Below are positions 1 through 13,507 of a stretch of 64,000 nucleotides of DNA, piece by piece (position 1 is the stretch's first letter; every line of letters begins with the position of its first letter). The position numbers and the translations under genes are program-made. Below the pieces are notes generated by a model. That model saw only the letters and a list, made by a program, of their open reading frames with translations. It was not told the origin of the DNA and did not search any database. The stretch spans positions 1 through 64,000 of the forward strand of contig JAUCBJ010008238.1 of NCBI GenBank assembly GCA_032718475.1, in the 5' to 3' direction. Source of the stretch: Nemertoderma westbladi (Eukaryota > Xenacoelomorpha > Nemertodermatida > Nemertodermatidae).

Positions 1-693
1 TTTACTAATAATTATTGAATGTAAAAATATTGTAGAAAGCGGACAATATGAAATTCGTAACAATTGCCTCTGAGACTGGAATATAAATAAAAACTAAAGA
101 TTACTAGCTAATTTTATAAAAAATAAAATATCTGCAGCACATTGAAAAACCATTTGAAACAATTGAAAACAAGTAAAATGTAATATTTGCACAATGCCGC
201 CACAGACTTATTTAATTTACATAAATGTTTCGATAATAAGTCATTTAGAAACAGACCAACACACACAACTAATTAACCAAGAAAATTATAATTACCGATA
301 AAAAAAACCAGTTACTTAGTAAATAGATAATAAATAGTATAACAGATGCGTACGGTTATAACAATAGGTAACAAATTGATTAGCTTACATAGCAGTGCGT
401 CATTTAGCAATAAAAAACTCACATATTTAGGGTCATTTAAATCTCGCGCCCATAGAGTCAGGACAAACAACACCCGACAATAAATTCTTCTGTCATATTG
501 TTTCATTTCATAGAACAAGTATATCATTTGTAGTACAAGTTCCTATCAATGATCTCATTTCATGCTGTGTTGTTCTGGCGCTCTGGTTCTCAAACAGAGG
601 ATAATTATAAAACGTTTAGCTTTGGAATAATAACACCTATACAGGTGTTATCATACACAATATTATCATATGAACTAGAATGAGATGAACCAA
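1..693. other. 3' flank of the GILT gene, no gene seen
   Basis: AT-rich sequence downstream of the minus-strand GILT stop codon. Only short unconvincing ORFs are present. It should hold the GILT 3' UTR and polyadenylation site on the minus strand, but I could not fix a poly(A) signal with confidence. Confidence 0.5.
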
Positions 694-912
694 TCACAGA
701 CGATTACAATTGGCCCCGGGTTTACCGTTCACCGTTCGGTAGGTTTCGCATATAAGTTTCTCCAGTTGCCGCAAACCTTTCTCTTGGAGTTCCTCACTAT
801 GGAAACTGTTCACTGTAAGCCACGGCACAAAGTCCAGAGCTGGACGGAGTGAGTGAGTAGACAGCACCATATCGTGTTGCAAAGAGTTTCCTAAACTGCT
901 GCCAATACATTC
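694..912 (-). CDS. IFI30-like: GILT-like thiol reductase, exon 3 (C-terminal)
   Basis: Last coding exon of the GILT gene whose exons 1 and 2 lie at 13118-13507 and 12785-12925. It encodes 72 residues and ends with TGA at 694-696. It opens with E-C-I-G-S-S-L-G-N and contains the family's C-terminal signature LDFVPWLTVN, followed by a spaced H, a Leu-rich helix and the terminal Cys pair (ICETY, GANC). The start is set by a good minus-strand acceptor: a pyrimidine-rich stretch ending ACTCATCTAG, reading straight into GAATGTATT in phase 0. An in-frame TAG within that acceptor shows the exon cannot extend further upstream. It is separated from exon 2 by an 11.87-kb intron made of minisatellite. 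Intact; the match to the family's middle and end is clear by eye. Confidence 0.88.
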   Translation of the reverse strand, partial: ECIGSSLGNSLQHDMVLSTHSLRPALDFVPWLTVNSFHSEELQEKGLRQLEKLICETYRTVNGKPGANCNRL

Positions 913-948
913 CTAGATGAGTAAAGAAAGATAAATCTAACTGTTTGT

Positions 949-3900
949 AACAAACAACACACCCGACTGTTACATGTACATTAACCGTAGCTACACACAC
1001 ACCCGACTGTTACATGTACATTAACCGTAGCTACACACACACCCGACTGTTCCATTTACATTAACTGTAGCTACACACACACCCGACTGTTCCATTTACA
1101 TTAACTGTAGCTACACACACACCCGACTGTTCCATTTACATTAACTGTAGCTACACACACACCCGACTGTTCCATGTACATTAACCGTAGCTACACACAC
1201 ACCCGACTGTTCCATTTACATTAACTGTAGCTACACACACACCCGACTGTTCCATTTACATCAACTGTAGCTACACACACACCCGACTGTTCCATTTACA
1301 TCAACTGTAGCTACACACACACCCGACTGTTCCATTTACATCAACTGTAGCTACACACACACCCGACTGTTCCATTTACATCAACTGTAGCTACACACAC
1401 ACCCGACTGTTCCATTTACATCAACTGTAGCTACACACACATCCGACTGTTCCATTTACATCAACTGTAGCTACAGACACACCCGACTGTTCCATTTAAA
1501 TCAACTGTAGCTACACACACACCCGACTGTTTCATTTACATTAACTGTAGCTACACACACACCCGACTGTTCCATTTACATTAACTGTAGCTACACACAC
1601 ACACCCGACTGTTCCATTTACATTAACTGTAGCTACACACACACACCCGACTGTTCCATTTACATTAACCGTAGCTACACACACACCCGACTGTTCCATT
1701 TACATTAACTGTAGCTACACACACACCCGACTGTTCCATTTACATCAACTGTAGCTACACACACATCCGACTGTTCCATTTACATCAACTGTAGCTACAG
1801 ACACACCCGACTGTTCCATTTACATCAACTGTAGCTACACACACACCCGACTGTTCCATTTACATCAACTGTAGCTACACACACACCCGACTGTTCCATT
1901 TACATCAACTGTAGCTACACACACACCCGACTGTTTCATTTACATCAACTGTAGCTACACACACACCCGACTGTTCCATTTACATTAACCGTAGCTACAC
2001 ACACACCCGACTGTTCTATTTACATCAACTGTAGCTACACACACACCCGACTGTTACATGTACATTAACCGTAGCTACACACACACCCGACTGTTCCATT
2101 TACATTAACCGTAGCTACACACACACCCGACTGTTCCATTTACATTAACTGTAGCTACACACACACACCCGACTGTTACATGTACATTAACCGTAGCTAC
2201 ACACACACCCGACTGTTCCATTTACATTAACTGTAGCTACACACACACCCGACTGTTCCATTTACATCAACTGTAGCTACACACACACCCGACTGTTCCA
2301 TTTACATCAACTGTAGCTACACACACACCCGACTGTTCCATTTACATCAACTGTAGCTACACACACACCCGACTGTTCCATTTACATCAACTGTAGCTAC
2401 ACACACACCCGACTGTTCCATTTACATCAACTGTAGCTACACACACATCCGACTGTTCCATTTACATCAACTGTAGCTACAGACACACCCGACTGTTCCA
2501 TTTACATCAACTGTAGCTACACACACACCCGACTGTTTCATTTACATTAACCGTAGCTACACACACACCCGACTGTTCCATTTACATTAACTGTAGCTAC
2601 ACACACACACCCGACTGTTACATGTACATTAACCGTAGCTACACACACACCCGACTGTTCCATTTACATTAACTGTAGCTACACACACACACCCGACTGT
2701 TCCATTTACATTAACTGTAGCTACACACACATCCGACTGTTCCATTTACATCAACTGTAGCTACAGACACACCCGACTGTTCCATTTACATCAACTGTAG
2801 CTACACACACACCCGACTGTTCCATTTACATCAACTGTAGCTACACACACATCCGACTGTTCCATTTACATCAACTGTAGCTACACACACACCCGACTGT
2901 TTCATTTACATCAACTGTAGCTACACACACACCCGACTGTTCCATTTACATTAACCGTAGCTACACACACACCCGACTGTTCTATTTACATCAACTGTAG
3001 CTACACACACACCCGACTGTTCCATTTACATCAACTGTAGCTACACACACATCCGACTGTTCCATTTACATCAACTGTAGCTACAGACACACCCGACTGT
3101 TCCATTTAAATCAACTGTAGCTACACACACACCCGACTGTTTCATTTACATCAACTGTAGCTACACACACACCCGACTGTTCCATTTACATTAACCGTAG
3201 CTACACACACACCCGACTGTTCTATTTACATTAACTGTAGCTACACACACACACACCCGACTGTTCTATTTACATTAACTATAGCTACACACACACCCGA
3301 CTGTTCCATTTACATTAACAGTAGCTACACACACACACCCGACTGTTCCATTTACATTAACTGTAGCTACACACACACACCCGACTGTTCCATTTAAATT
3401 AACTATAGCTACACACATACACCCGACTGTTCCATTTACATTAACTGTAGCTACACACACACACCCGACTGTTCCATTTACATTAACAGTAGGTACACAC
3501 ACACACCCGACTGTTCCATTTACATTAACTGTACCTACACACACACACACACCCGAATGTTCCATTTATATTAACTGTAGCACACACACACCCGACTGTT
3601 CCATTTACATTAACTGTAGCTACACACACACCCGACTGTTTTATTTACATTAACTATAGCTACACACACACCCGACTGTTCCATTTACACTAACTGTAGC
3701 TACAGTCACACCCGACTGTTCCATTTACATTAACTGTAGCTACACACACACACCCGACTGTTCCATTTATATTAACTGTAGCACACACACCCGACTGTTC
3801 CATTTAAATTAACTGTAGCTACACACACACACCCGACTGTTCCATTTTCATTAACTGTAGCTACACACACACACCCGATTGTTCCATTTACATTAACTGT

Positions 3901-6900
3901 AGCTACACACACACCCGACTGTTCCATTTACATTAACTGTAGCTACACACACACACCCGACTGTTCCATTTACATTAACTGTAGCTACACACACACCCGA
4001 CTGTTCCATTTACATTAACTGTAGCTACACACACACCCGACTGTTGCATTTACATTAACTGTAGCTACACACACACCCGACTGTTTCATTTACATTAACT
4101 GTAGCTACACACACACACACCCGACTGTTCCATTTACATTAACAGGAGCTACACACACACACCCGACTGTTCCATTTACATTAACTGTAGCTACACACAC
4201 ACACCCGACTGTTCCATTTACATGAACAGTAGCTACACACACACACCCGACTGTTCCATTTACATTAACTGTAGCTACACACACACACCCGACTGTTCCA
4301 TTTACATTAACTGTAGCTACACACACACCCGACTGTTCCATTTACATTAACTGTAGCTACACACACACCCGACTGTTCCATTTACATTAACTGTAGCTAC
4401 ACACACACCCGACTGTTTCATTTACATTAACTGTAGCTACACACACACCCGACTGTTCCATTTACACTAACTGTAGCTACAGTCACACCCGACTGTTCCA
4501 TTTACATTAACTGTAGCTACACACACACACCCGACTGTTCCATTTATATTAACTGTAGCACACACACACCCGACTGTTCCATTTAAATTAACTGTAGCTA
4601 CACACACACACCCGACTGTTCCATTTTCATTAACTGTAGCTACACACACACACCCGATTGTTCCATTTACATTAACTGTAGCTACACACACACCCGACTG
4701 TTCCATTTACATTAACTGTAGCTACACACACACACCCGACTGTTCCATTTACATTAACTGTAGCTACACACACACCCGACTGTTCCATTTACATTAACTG
4801 TAGCTACACAAACACACCCGACTGTTCCATTTACATTAACTGTAGCTACACACACACACCCGACTGTTCCATTTACATTAACTGTAGCTACACACACACC
4901 CGACTGTTCCATTTACATTAACTGTAGCTACACACACACCCGACTGTTCCATTTACATTAACTGTAGCTACACACACACACCCGACTGTTCCATTTACAT
5001 TAACTGTAGCTACACACACACACCCGACTGTTCCATTTACATTAACTGTAGCTACACACACACACCCGACTGTTCCATTTACATTAACTGTAGCTACACA
5101 CACACCCGACTGTTCCATTTACATTAACTGTAGCTACACACACACACACGACTGTTCCATTTACATTAACTGTAGCTACAGACACACACCCGACTGTTCC
5201 ATTTACATTAACTGTAGCTACACACACACCCGACTGTTCCATTTACATTAACTGTAGCTACACAAACACACCCGACTGTTCCATTTACATTAACTGTAGC
5301 TACACATGCACCCGACTGTTTCATTTACATTAACTGTAGCTACACACACACCCGACTGTTCCATTTACACTAACTGTAGCTACAGTCACACCCGACTGTT
5401 CCATTTACATTAACTGTAGCTACACACACACACCCGACTGTTCCATTTATATTAACTGTAGCACACACACACCCGACTGTTCCATTTAAATTAACTGTAG
5501 CTACACACACACACCCGACTGTTCCATTTTCATTAACTGTAGCTACACACACACACCCGACTGTTCCATTTACATTAACTGTAGCTACACACACACCCGA
5601 CTGTTCCATTTACATTAACTGTAGCTACACAAACACACCCGACTGTTCCATTTACATTAACTGTAGCTACACACACACCCGACTGTTCCATTTACATTAA
5701 CTGTAGCTACACAAACACACCCGACTGTTCCATTTACATTAACTGTAGCTACACATACACCCGACTGTTCCATTTACATTAACTGTAGCTACACACACAC
5801 CCGACTGTTCCATTTACATTAACTGTAGCTACACAAACACACCCGACTGTTCCATTTACATTAACTGTAGCTACACACACACCCGACAGTTCCATTTTCA
5901 TTAACTGTAGCTACACACACACCCGACTGTTCCATTTACATTAACTGTAGCTACACACACACCCGACTGTTCCATTTACATTAACTGTAGCTACACACAC
6001 ACACCCGACTGTTCCATTTACATTAACTGTAGCTACACACACACCCGACTGTTCCATTTACATTAACTGTAGCTACACAAACACACCCGACTGTTCCATT
6101 TACATTAACTGTAGCTACACACACACACACCCGACTGTTCCATTTACATTAACTGTAGCTACACAAACACACCCGACTGTTCCATTTACATTAACTGTAG
6201 CTACACAAACACACCAGACTGTTCCATTTACATTAACTGTAGCTACACACACACACCCGACTGTTCCATTTACATTAACTGTAGCTACACAAACACTCCC
6301 GACTGTTCCATTTACATTAACTGTAGCTACACACACACACACCCGACTGTTTCATTTACATTAACTGTAGCTACACAAACACACCCGACTGTTCCATTTA
6401 CATTAACTGTAGCTACACAAACACACCAGACTGTTCCATTTACATTAACTGTAGCTACACAAACACACCCGACTGTTCCATTTACATTAACTGTAGCTAC
6501 ACAAACACACCCGACTGTTCCATTTACATTAACTGTAGCTACACACACACACACCCGACTGTTCCATTTACATTAACTGTAGCTACACAAACACACCCGA
6601 CTGTTCCATTTACATTAACTGTAGCTACACAAACACACCAGACTGTTCCATTTACATTAACTGTAGCTACACACACACCCGACTGTTCCATGTACATTAA
6701 CAGTAGCTACACAACACACACACACCCGACTGTTCCATTTACATTAACTGTAGCTACACAAACACTCCCGACTGTTCCATTTACATTAACTGTAGCTACA
6801 CACACACACACCCGACTGTTTCATTTACATTAACTGTAGCTACACAAACACACCCGATTGTTCCATTTACATTAACTGTAGCTACACAAACACACCAGAC

Positions 6901-9900
6901 TGTTCCATTTACATTAACTGTAGCTACACACACACACCCGACTGTTCCATTTACATTAACTGTAGCTACACAAACACTCCCGACTGTTCCATTTACATTA
7001 ACTGTAGCTACACACACACACACCCGACTGTTTCATTTACATTAACTGTAGCTACACAAACACACCCGACTGTTCCATTTACATTAACTGTAGCTACACA
7101 AACACACCCGATTGTTCCATTTACATTAACTGTAGCTACACAAACACACCAGACTGTTCCATTTACATTAACTGTAGCTACACAAACACACCAGACTGTT
7201 CCATTTACATTAACTGTAGCTACACAAACACACCAGACTGTTCCATTTACATTAACTGTAGCTACACACACACACACCCGACTGTTCCATTTACATTAAC
7301 TGTAGCTACACAAACACTCCCGACTGTTCCATTTACATTAACTGTAGCTACACACACACACACCCGACTGTTTCATTTACATTAACTGTAGCTACACAAA
7401 CACACCCGATTGTTCCATTTACATTAACTGTAGCTACACAAACACACCAGACTGTTCCATTTACATTAACTGTAGCTACAGTCACACCCGACTGTTCCAT
7501 TTACATTAACTGTAGCTACACACACACACCCGACTGTTCCATTTATATTAACTGTAGCACACACACACCCGACTGTTCCATTTAAATTAACTGTAGCTAC
7601 ACACACACACCCGACTGTTCCATTTTCATTAACTGTAGCTACACACACACACCCGATTGTTCCATTTACATTAACTGTAGCTACACACACACCCGACTGT
7701 TCCATTTACATTAACTGTAGCTACACAAACACACCCGACTGTTCCATTTACATTAACTGTAGCTACACACACACCCGACTGTTCCATTTACATTAACTGT
7801 AGCTACACAAACACACCCGACTGTTCCATTTACATTAACTGTAGCTACACATACACCCGACTGTTCCATTTACATTAACTGTAGCTACACACACACCCGA
7901 CTGTTCCATTTACATTAACTGTAGCTACACAAACACACCAGACTGTTCCATTTACATTAACTGTAGCTACACACACACACCCGACTGTTCCATTTACATT
8001 AACTGTAGCTACACAAACACACCCGACTGTTCCATTTACATTAACTGTAGCTACACACACACACCCGACTGTTCCATTTACATTAACTGTAGCTACACAA
8101 ACACACCAGACTGTTCCATTTACATTAACTGTAGCTACACACACACACCCGACTGTTCCATTTACATTAACTGTAGCTACACAAACACTCCCGACTGTTC
8201 CATTTACATTAACTGTAGCTACACACACACACACCCGACTGTTCCATTTACATTAACTGTAGCTACACAAACACACCCGACTGTTCCATTTACATTAACT
8301 GTAGCTACACAAACACACCAGACTGTTCCATTTACATTAACTGTAGCTACACAAACACACCCGACTGTTCCATTTACATTAACTGTAGCTACACAAACAC
8401 ACCCGACTGTTCCATTTACATTAACTGTAGCTACACACACACACACCCGACTGTTCCATTTACATTAACTGTAGCTACACAAACACACCCGACTGTTCCA
8501 TTTACATTAACTGTAGCTACACAAACACACCAGACTGTTCCATTTACATTAACTGTAGCTACACACACACACCCGACTGTTCCATTTACATTAACTGTAG
8601 CTACACAAACACTCCCGACTGTTCCATTTACATTAACTGTAGCTACACACACACACACCCGACTGTTCCATTTACATTAACTGTAGCTACACAAACACAC
8701 CCGACTGTTCCATTTACATTAACTGTAGCTACACAAACACACCAGACTGTTCCATTTACATTAACTGTAGCTACACACACACACCCGACTGTTCCATTTA
8801 CATTAACTGTAGCTACACAAACACTCCCGACTGTTCCATTTACATTAACTGTAGCTACACACACACACACCCGACTGTTCCATTTACATTAACTGTAGCT
8901 ACACAAACACACCCGACTGTTCCATTTACATTAACTGTAGCTACACAAACACACCCGATTGTTCCATTTACATTAACTGTAGCTACACAAACACACCAGA
9001 CTGTTCCATTTACATTAACTGTAGCTACACAAACACACCAGACTGTTCCATTTACATTAACTGTAGCTACACAAACACACCAGACTGTTCCATTTACATT
9101 AACTGTAGCTACACACACACACACCCGACTGTTCCATTTACATTAACTGTAGCTACACAAACACTCCCGACTGTTCCATTTACATTAACTGTAGCTACAC
9201 ACACACACACCCGACTGTTTCATTTACATTAACTGTAGCTACACAAACACACCCGATTGTTCCATTTACATTAACTGTAGCTACACAAACACACCAGACT
9301 GTTCCATTTACATTAACTGTAGCTACAGTCACACCCGACTGTTCCATTTACATTAACTGTAGCTACACACACACACCCGACTGTTCCATTTATATTAACT
9401 GTAGCACACACACACCCGACTGTTCCATTTAAATTAACTGTAGCTACACACACACACCCGACTGTTCCATTTTCATTAACTGTAGCTACACACACACACC
9501 CGATTGTTCCATTTACATTAACTGTAGCTACACACACACCCGACTGTTCCATTTACATTAACTGTAGCTACACAAACACACCCGACTGTTCCATTTACAT
9601 TAACTGTAGCTACACACACACCCGACTGTTCCATTTACATTAACTGTAGCTACACAAACACACCCGACTGTTCCATTTACATTAACTGTAGCTACACATA
9701 CACCCGACTGTTCCATTTACATTAACTGTAGCTACACACACACCCGACTGTTCCATTTACATTAACTGTAGCTACACAAACACACCCGACTGTTCCATTT
9801 ACATTAACTGTAGCTACACACACACCCGACAGTTCCATTTTCATTAACTGTAGCTACACACACACCCGACTGTTCCATTTACATTAACTGTAGCTACACA

Positions 9901-10190
9901 CACACCCGACTGTTCCATTTACATTAACTGTAGCTACACACACACACCCGACTGTTCCATTTACATTAACTGTAGCTACACACACACCCGACTGTTCCAT
10001 TTACATTAACTGTAGCTACACAAACACACCCGACTGTTCCATTTACATTAACTGTAGCTACACACACACACACCCGACTGTTCCATTTACATTAACTGTA
10101 GCTACACACACACCCGACTGTTCCATTTACATTAACAGTAGCTACACACACACACACGACTGTTTTACATTAACTGTAGCTACACACACA
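949..10190. repeat. Minisatellite type A, 40-44 bp units, about 220 copies
   Basis: On the plus strand each unit reads (CA)n-CCGACTGTTCC-ATTTACATTAA-CTGTAGCTA. Length varies by 2-bp steps in the CA tract (40, 42, 44). Point variants include TCAACTG, TTACATG, CACCAGACTG and CACTCCCGACTG. On the minus strand 42-bp units stay open and encode a 14-residue V-N-V-N-G-T-V-G-C-V-C-V-A-T period, which produces many spurious ORFs. Multi-unit blocks recur: a near-identical ~240-bp block at 4467, 5370, 7466 and 9313, and a 212-bp five-unit block stepping at 8219, 8431, 8643 and 8855. Confidence 0.97.
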
Positions 10191-12784
10191 CCCGACTGTC
10201 CCATACACTTACATTAACTGTAGCTACATACACACCAAACTGTCCCATACACTTACATTAACTGCAGCTACATCCACACCAAACTGTCCCATACATTTAC
10301 ATTAACTGTAGCTACATCCACACCAAACTGTCCCATACACTTACATTAACTGTAGCTACATCCACACCAAACTGTCCCATACACTTACATTAACTGTAGC
10401 TACATCGACACCAAACTGTCCCATACACTTACATTAACTGTAGCTACATCCACACCAAACTGTCCCATACACTTACATTAACTGTAGCTACATCCACACC
10501 AAACTGTCCCATACACTTACATTAACTGTAGCTACATCCACACCAAACTGTCCCATACACTTACATTAACTGTAGCTACATCCACACCAAACTGTCCCAT
10601 ACACTTACATTAACTGTAGCTACATACACACCAAACTGTCCCATACACTTACATTAACTGTAGCTACATCCACACCAAACTGTCCCATACACTTACATTA
10701 ACTGTAGCTACATCCACACCAAACTGTCCCATACACTTACATTAACTGTAGCTACATACACACCAAACTGTCCCATACACTTACATTAACTGTAGCTACA
10801 TCCACACCAAACTGTCCCATACACTTACATTAACTGTAGCTACATCCACACCAAACTGTCCCATACACTTACATTAACTGTAGCTACATCCACACCAAAC
10901 TGTCCCATACACTTACATTTACTGTAGCTACATCCACACCAAACTGTCCCATACACTTACATTAACTGCAGCTACATCCACACCAAACTGTCCCATACAC
11001 TTACATTAACTGCAGCTACATCCACACCAAACTGTCCCATACACTTACATTAACTGCAGCTGCATCCACACCAAACTGTCCCATACACTTACATCAACTG
11101 TAGCTACATCCACACCAAACTGTCCCATACACTTACATTAACTGCAGCTACATCCACACCAAACTGTCCCATACACTTACATTAACTGTAGCTACATCCA
11201 CACCAAACTGTCCCATACACTTACATTAACTGTAGCTACATCCACACCAAACTGTCCCATACACTTACATTAACTGTAGCTACATCCACACCAAACTGTC
11301 CCATGCACTTACATTAACTATAGCTACATGCACACCAAACTGTCCCATACACTTACACTAACTGTAGCTACACACACACCCGACTGTTCCACTTACATTA
11401 ACTGTAGCTACATCCACACCAAACTGTCCCATACACTTACATTAACTGTAGCTACATCCACATCAAACTGTCCCATACACTTACATTAACTGTAGCTACA
11501 TCCACACCAAACTGTCCCATGCACTTACATTAACTGTAGCTACATGCACACCAAACTGTCCCATACACTTACACTAACTGTAGCTACACACACACCCGAC
11601 TGTTCCACTTACATTAACTGTAGCTACATCCACACCAAACTGTCCCATATACTTACATTAACTGTAGCTACATCCACATCAAACTGTCCCATACACTTAC
11701 ATTAACTGTAGCTACATCCACACCAAACTGTCCCATGCACTTACATTAACTGTAGCTACATGCACACCAAACTGTCCCATACACTTACATTAACTGTAGC
11801 TACATCCACATCAAACTGTCCCATACACTTACATTAACTGTAGCTACATCCACACCAAACTGTCCCATGCACTTACATTAACTGTAGCTACATCCACACC
11901 AAACTGTCCCATGCACTTACATTAACTGTAGCTACATGCACACCAAACTGTCCCATACACTTACACTAACTGTAGCTACACACACACCCGACTGTTCCAC
12001 TTACATTAACTGTAGCTACATCCACACCAAACTGTCCCATACACTTACACTAACTGTAGCTACACACACACCCGACTGTTCCACTTACATTAACTGTAGC
12101 TACATCCACACCAAACTGTCCCATACACTTACATTAACTGTAGCTACACACACACCCGACTGTTCCACTTACATTAACTGTAGCTACATGCACACCAAAC
12201 TGTCCCATACACTTACACTAACTGTAGCTACACACACACCCGACTGTTCCACTTACATTAACTGTAGCTACATCCACACCAAACTGTCCCATACACTTAC
12301 ATTAACTGTAGCTACATCCACATCAAACTGTCCCATACACTTACATTAACTGTAGCTACATCCACACCAAACTGTCCCATACACTTACATTAACTGTAGC
12401 TACATCCACACCAAACTGTCCCATACACTTACATTAACTGTAGCTACATCCACACCAAACTGTCCCATACACTTACATTAACTGTAGCTACATCCACACC
12501 AAACTGTCCCTTACACTTACATTAACTGTAGCTACATCCACACCAAACTGTCCCATACACTTACATTAACTGTAGCTACATCCACATCAAACTGTCCCAT
12601 ACACTTACATTAACTGTAGCTACATCCACACCAAACTGTCCCATGCACTTACATTAACTGTAGCTACATCCACACCAAACTGTCCCATACACTTACATTA
12701 ACTGTAGCTACATCCACACCAAACTGTCCCATGCACTTACATTAACTGTAGCTACATCCACACCAAACTGTCCCATACACTTAC
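10191..12784. repeat. Minisatellite type B, 44-bp units, about 59 copies
   Basis: Plus-strand unit: ACACCAAACTGTCCCATACA, then CTTACATTAACTG, then TAGCTACATCC. Spacing is a strict 44 bp (for example 10276, 10320). It is a sister of type A. Hybrid units with the ACACCCGACTGTTCC half of type A and the CTTACATT half of type B occur near 11366, 11590, 11977, 12066, 12146 and 12233. Read on the minus strand each unit contains AATGTAAGTG, identical to the exon 2 splice donor. Confidence 0.97.
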
Positions 12785-12925
12785 ATTTATTGCAGCTACA
12801 TCCACACCAGATTGTTTCATACACTTTATGGCGACATCTGGATTCTTTCTGTCATTGTTACTCATAATGCAATGAATAGTTCGAATTGCAGCAACCTTGG
12901 TGGGAGTCAGCTTTAGCAAACACGT
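12785..12925 (-). CDS. IFI30-like: GILT-like thiol reductase, exon 2
   Basis: A 141-bp, 47-codon middle exon in phase 0 at both ends. Acceptor is TTCTACATTTACAG before ACGTGTTTG; donor is AAT|GTAAGT. The product starts T-C-L-L and contains the family's central cysteines (T-I-H-C-I-M-S and A-I-K-C-M-K), the expected GILT filling between the CQHG block of exon 1 and the C-x-G-x-x-L-G-N block of exon 3. The last 42 nt (14 codons, K-C-M to A-I-N) are about 84% identical to the 44-bp repeat unit filling the following intron. This exon is missed by simple ORF reading because it has no start codon of its own. Confidence 0.85.
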
Positions 12926-13117
12926 CTGTAAATGTAGAAAATGGAGGGAATAATGTTTATAAACTAGCAAACCGAGAAATTTTAGTTCATCTAGGATACT
13001 ATTGCCGAAAAATAACGATAGAAAACTCGCAATTTGGGACTGAGATAAATGCTTTATTTATTTCACTGGAAATAAAGTTGGACTTCAGTCCCTAAATGTT
13101 ATGCTATATATACTAAC

Positions 13118-13507
13118 TTGCAGTAGATTACCAGCGCATTCATCCGGACCGTGTTGGCATTTAAAGATCCAGGTTTCACTATCATCTGCTCGTTGTTCGT
13201 TACATTTACCGCACGGAACCATGGTAACGTTGACAACAGACGTCGGTAACTTCTCATACATCGGCCATAGTTGCCTGGTAATGAATGTTACAGTATCGGG
13301 ACACAAAGCCTCGTAGTAGACGCTTAGTTGAACCGGGGAGTCAGACAGTCTGGGTTTAATAGCAGTAGGGGGTGGCGGGTTGTAGTCCTTTAATATGAAG
13401 TAGAAAAGTAACACCAAAAACGCGATAAAACAAACAGCCAATAAACGTTGTTGATTCGATTTAGCCAATATTCCACGAGATAGTGATACTGTCATATTTA
13501 CTCCCAC
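13118..13507 (-). CDS. IFI30-like: GILT-like thiol reductase, exon 1 (N-terminal)
   Basis: First exon of a gamma-interferon-inducible lysosomal thiol reductase (GILT) family protein, about 249 residues when joined to exons 2 and 3. Known GILT proteins reduce disulfides in endosomes and lysosomes. This exon gives 130 codons, ending L-L-Q at donor GTTAGT. A hydrophobic segment at about residues 22-41 is a signal anchor or signal peptide. YYEALCPDT holds the active-site region: the first Cys is present but the position of the second Cys of the CXXC motif is Thr, as in some invertebrate GILT-like proteins. The GILT hallmark CQHGPDEC is intact near the end. A Met four codons downstream of the first is an alternative start. 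Function as a full disulfide reductase is uncertain because of the missing resolving Cys. Confidence 0.9.

Larger units (their letters stand above)
913..12784 (-). other. GILT intron 2, almost entirely minisatellite
   Basis: On the minus strand the intron runs from donor AAT|GTAAGT (12784) to acceptor CATCTAG (913), 11,872 bp. All but about 35 bp at the acceptor side is tandem repeat. Each 44-bp unit near the donor repeats the same AATGTAAGT junction. In most of the 40-42-bp units the corresponding site reads AATGTAAAT, a weaker donor. Confidence 0.85.

Noticed and set aside
3275-9552. About twenty minus-strand ORFs with a V-N-V-N-G-T-V-G-C-V-C-V-A-T period
   Set aside because: They are read-through of the type A minisatellite in GILT intron 2; frame stays open only because many units are 42 bp.
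11936-12349. 137-codon plus-strand ORF, His/Thr-rich repeat
   Set aside because: Translation of the type B array on the strand opposite to the gene; no start context or exon.
949-12784. Possible CRISPR array
   Set aside because: Units are contiguous without unique spacers; this is a minisatellite in a eukaryotic intron.
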